A stretch of 18,696 nucleotides of DNA, from positions 97,452 through 116,147 of the forward strand of contig JAMYWO010000136.1 of NCBI GenBank assembly GCA_024220525.1. Reading direction: 5' to 3'. Shown piece by piece: positions 16,877 to 18,696 of this stretch; positions within the stretch are counted from its first letter, which is position 1; each line of letters opens with the position of its first letter. The notes below the pieces were generated by a model. It saw nothing but the letters and a program-made list of their open reading frames with translations, did not search any database and was not told the origin of the DNA. The DNA is from Cochliopodium minus (taxonomy: Eukaryota; Discosea; Himatismenida; Cochliopodiidae). Position numbers and translations under genes: made by a program.

Positions 16877-18038
16877 ATGGATAATGGTATACTTTTAAAA
16901 TATATTTCTTGATTTGACCAATATTATACATTCTTCCAAACAAATTCTTAAGAATTTGATGAATTCATTGGTGAACTATTTAAGAGCTTCGATGGGGAGG
17001 TTCCGGGCATTTCCTTGGCCATCATCAAAGAAAATGAGGTGATATATTCCAGATCCTTTGGATTCTCCAATTTGGAATCGAAAATAAAATGTACAGAGAC
17101 TACTAATTTCAGATTGGCTTCAATTTCGAAACAATTCACAGCTATGGCAATCATGATATTGATAGAGAGAGGCAAATTAACACTGGATGACAAGATCAAC
17201 CAATATTTCTCAGATTTTCCAGAGTATGGAAAGAATATCACGATATGTCATCTCTTATCACATAAATCTGGCATTGTCGATTACGAAGATTTGATCTCAT
17301 CTGATACTAATCAACAACAGGTCAAAGATAAAGATGTATTACAGATATTGAAGAAAGTTGATCACACTTATTTTCCAAGTGGATCTGATTTCAGATACAG
17401 CAACAGTGCCTATTGTTTATTGGCTTTGATAGTCGAAATCATCTCAGGAAACTCCTTTGCGGAGTTTTTGAAGGAGAATATCTTTGATGTTATTGGAATG
17501 AAAGATACCATAGCATTTGAAAATGAAATTTCCGAAGTAACCAATAGAGCATATGGCTATTCCATTGACAATAATCAAAAAAATGGATTTTTATTGAATG
17601 ATCAGAGCATAACAAGTGCCACATTAGGTGTAATTTTTTTAAATTTATTGATAAACAATGATAATCGTTTATTTTATGTTACCAATATCCTCCTTTCAAT
17701 AGGATGGTGGAATATATTCTTCCATCAAAGATTTATTTATGTGGGATAAGGCTTTATACTCTGAAAAATTGATCACTAATAAATTATTGCATCAATGTTT
17801 TTCCATCCATTCCAACAAATCGGATTTCGAGGGGAGTGGATATGGTTTTGGATGGTATATCTCCTCTTATCTCGATCATCTCTATTTATGGCACTATGGA
17901 AGCACTTGTGGTTTTTCCACGAGGATTAACAGATTCCCTCAAAAAAAAATCTCCATTATTCTCCTTTCTAATCTTTCCCTAGAGGCTGGTTTGGAACAGT
18001 TCGCAAACAAATTGATTGAAAAATTAATCGAAAAATAA
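16877..18038 (+). CDS. Serine hydrolase, beta-lactamase/LACTB (S12) family
   Basis: This is a penicillin-binding-protein-like serine hydrolase of the class C beta-lactamase / LACTB type; the natural substrate is unknown (peptide, ester or amide). Exon 1 is only 10 nt (16877-16886, M-D-N plus one base). Exon 2 is 16953-17629 and exon 3 is 17703-18038; total 1023 nt, 340 residues. The catalytic motifs are all present and in order: SxxK as S60-I-S-K63 in FRLASISKQF, YxN as Y152-S-N154 in FRYSNSAYCL, and HxG as H293-Y-G295 in LWHYGSTCGFSTRI. TICHLLSHKSGI and GSGYGFGW are further family landmarks. No signal peptide is visible, so a cytosolic enzyme is likely. Bacterial-type families like this are often acquired by transfer, but here three introns-and-exons junctions show it is fully nuclear. 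Confidence 0.93.
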
Positions 18039-18053
18039 AAAAAAAAAAAAAAA

Positions 18054-18367
18054 ATGAAGTTATTCCCCTCTTTTGAACAGTATCGAACTTATACTAAGGA
18101 TCAATCTTTTGATCTATATATCAATCTGATCTCGCTATCTCATCATGTTGATGTGATGGGAGTTGAGGATGCCAATACGATTGATATCAAGGATTATGCA
18201 TGGATGAACAATGATGATTCTTTTTTTCTCTCGTCCTATTCCAAATTGATGGATTTGAATCTCAGAATATCCAAGAATTTGCCTATGGATATCAATGAGA
18301 TAGAAAGGAGGGCCAGAAATGGAGATTCTAGATTCCAGGCGATTTTTTCATACAGATTATACTTTGG
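18054..18367 (+). CDS. First exon of a possible Sel1/TPR-like gene, 3' partial
   Basis: An ATG after a poly-A run opens 104 codons plus two bases, ending at a good donor (GG/GTAAGA). It begins MKLFPSFEQYRTYTKDQSFD. The last stretch, IERRARNGDSRFQAIFSYRL ending YFG, resembles the start of a Sel1 repeat (A..GD...Q..LG..Y..G), so the gene probably continues with Sel1 units to the right. It starts 15 nt after the hydrolase stop; a splice fusion with that gene is not supported because the stop intervenes without usable sites. Identification is tentative. Confidence 0.6.
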
Positions 18368-18696
18368 GTAAGAAATCATTTAATCTTTGCATGCTAATTG
18401 GAACATTTATTTTGAAAATTTCTAAAACATTTATATATTGAATAATTCTATAATAATTCAATAATATATCTTTTTGGATAAAAACAAATATTTTTTTTTT
18501 TTTCAAATCTTTGTTAAACAAATTTTGATGCAATTGTTTTTGAAATTACAATGATATTATTATATATTCAAATAATTTTCTTTCGGCCGAAAAACAAAAA
18601 TATTTTATTTTTTAAAAAACACATAAGGAAAAATAATTTGCATAATTATGCGAATCACCATACACTGTATGTAATATCAATTGTATATTAGAAGTT
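18368..18696 (+). other. Intron of the Sel1-like gene, running off the window
   Basis: At least 329 nt of intron follow the GTAAGA donor at 18368, with no acceptor-exon visible before the edge. It contains repeat R2 copy 2 at its right end. The segment 18585-18600 includes TCGGCCGA, a rare G+C palindrome in this AT-rich DNA. Confidence 0.55.
18622..18696 (+). repeat. Dispersed repeat R2, copy 2 (cut by window edge)
   Basis: Nearly identical to 13177-13252, including the ATTTGCATAATTATGCGAAT palindrome. It differs by one deleted base and one substitution near the right end. It is in the same orientation, inside a probable intron, and may extend beyond the window. Confidence 0.9.

Noticed and set aside
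16877-18038. Serine hydrolase as a recent bacterial acquisition or a resistance beta-lactamase
   Set aside because: It has native introns and host-like base use; the motifs fit the broad LACTB/S12 family, so no resistance role is implied.
1-18696. Ciliate-type scrambled germline DNA as the cause of truncated, inverted gene pieces
   Set aside because: Pieces end at normal GT donors rather than at pointer repeats, other genes are collinear and complete, and the code is standard.

Overview
This window looks like nuclear DNA of an intron-rich, AT-rich protist, most likely an amoeba (Amoebozoa or Heterolobosea; I cannot place it further). Genes are split by GT-AG spliceosomal introns full of A/T homopolymer blocks. 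Exons are markedly richer in G+C than introns. The standard genetic code fits every gene I could assemble: TAA and TGA act as terminal stops, and the apparent internal stops fall in introns. The mix of families (acid ceramidase-like amidase, GH25 lysozyme, GH99-like enzyme, kelch, SPRY, serine beta-lactamase-like hydrolase) suits a bacteria-eating amoeba. A single N at 11841 marks this as draft assembly. I found no bacterial operon, CRISPR array, tRNA or rRNA.

Layout, left to right. (1) 75-1058, minus: acid ceramidase/NAAA-like gene, running off the left edge. (2) 1248-2485, plus: 5' part of MSH2, divergent from gene 1. (3) 2731-3885, minus: 5' part of a GH99/endo-mannosidase-like gene. Genes 2 and 3 both stop at a donor site facing the same 245-bp A/T tract, so neither has a 3' part. 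(4) 4160-6004, minus: complete GH25 lysozyme split into 17 exons, some of only 4, 5, 8 and 11 nt. (5) 6648-6737, plus: last exon of an unknown gene. (6) 6832-7089, plus: small acidic protein. (7) 7541-11009, plus: complete kelch-repeat gene, 13-14 exons. (8) 11163-11719, plus: putative N-myristoylated protein, followed by a short doubtful coding region around the N. (9) 12004-13015, minus: first two exons of a prenylcysteine oxidase, truncated at another A-rich tract. (10) 13426-15522, minus: complete SPRY-domain gene, 14 exons including 4- and 10-nt ones. (11) 15602-16775, plus: RS/SP-repeat protein divergent from gene 10, 79 nt between start codons. (12) 16877-18038, plus: serine hydrolase of the beta-lactamase/LACTB type. 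(13) 18054-right edge, plus: first exon of a possible Sel1-type gene, 15 nt after the stop of gene 12.

The genes do not form one pathway. The lysozyme, the ceramidase-like amidase and perhaps the GH99-like enzyme would suit secretory or phagolysosomal digestion. The most notable features are very small exons verified by reading frame and protein family pattern, two GC-AG introns with the same donor, a 235-bp dispersed element with imperfect inverted ends inside two unrelated introns, a second 75-bp repeat, and two places where truncated genes meet at low-complexity DNA.
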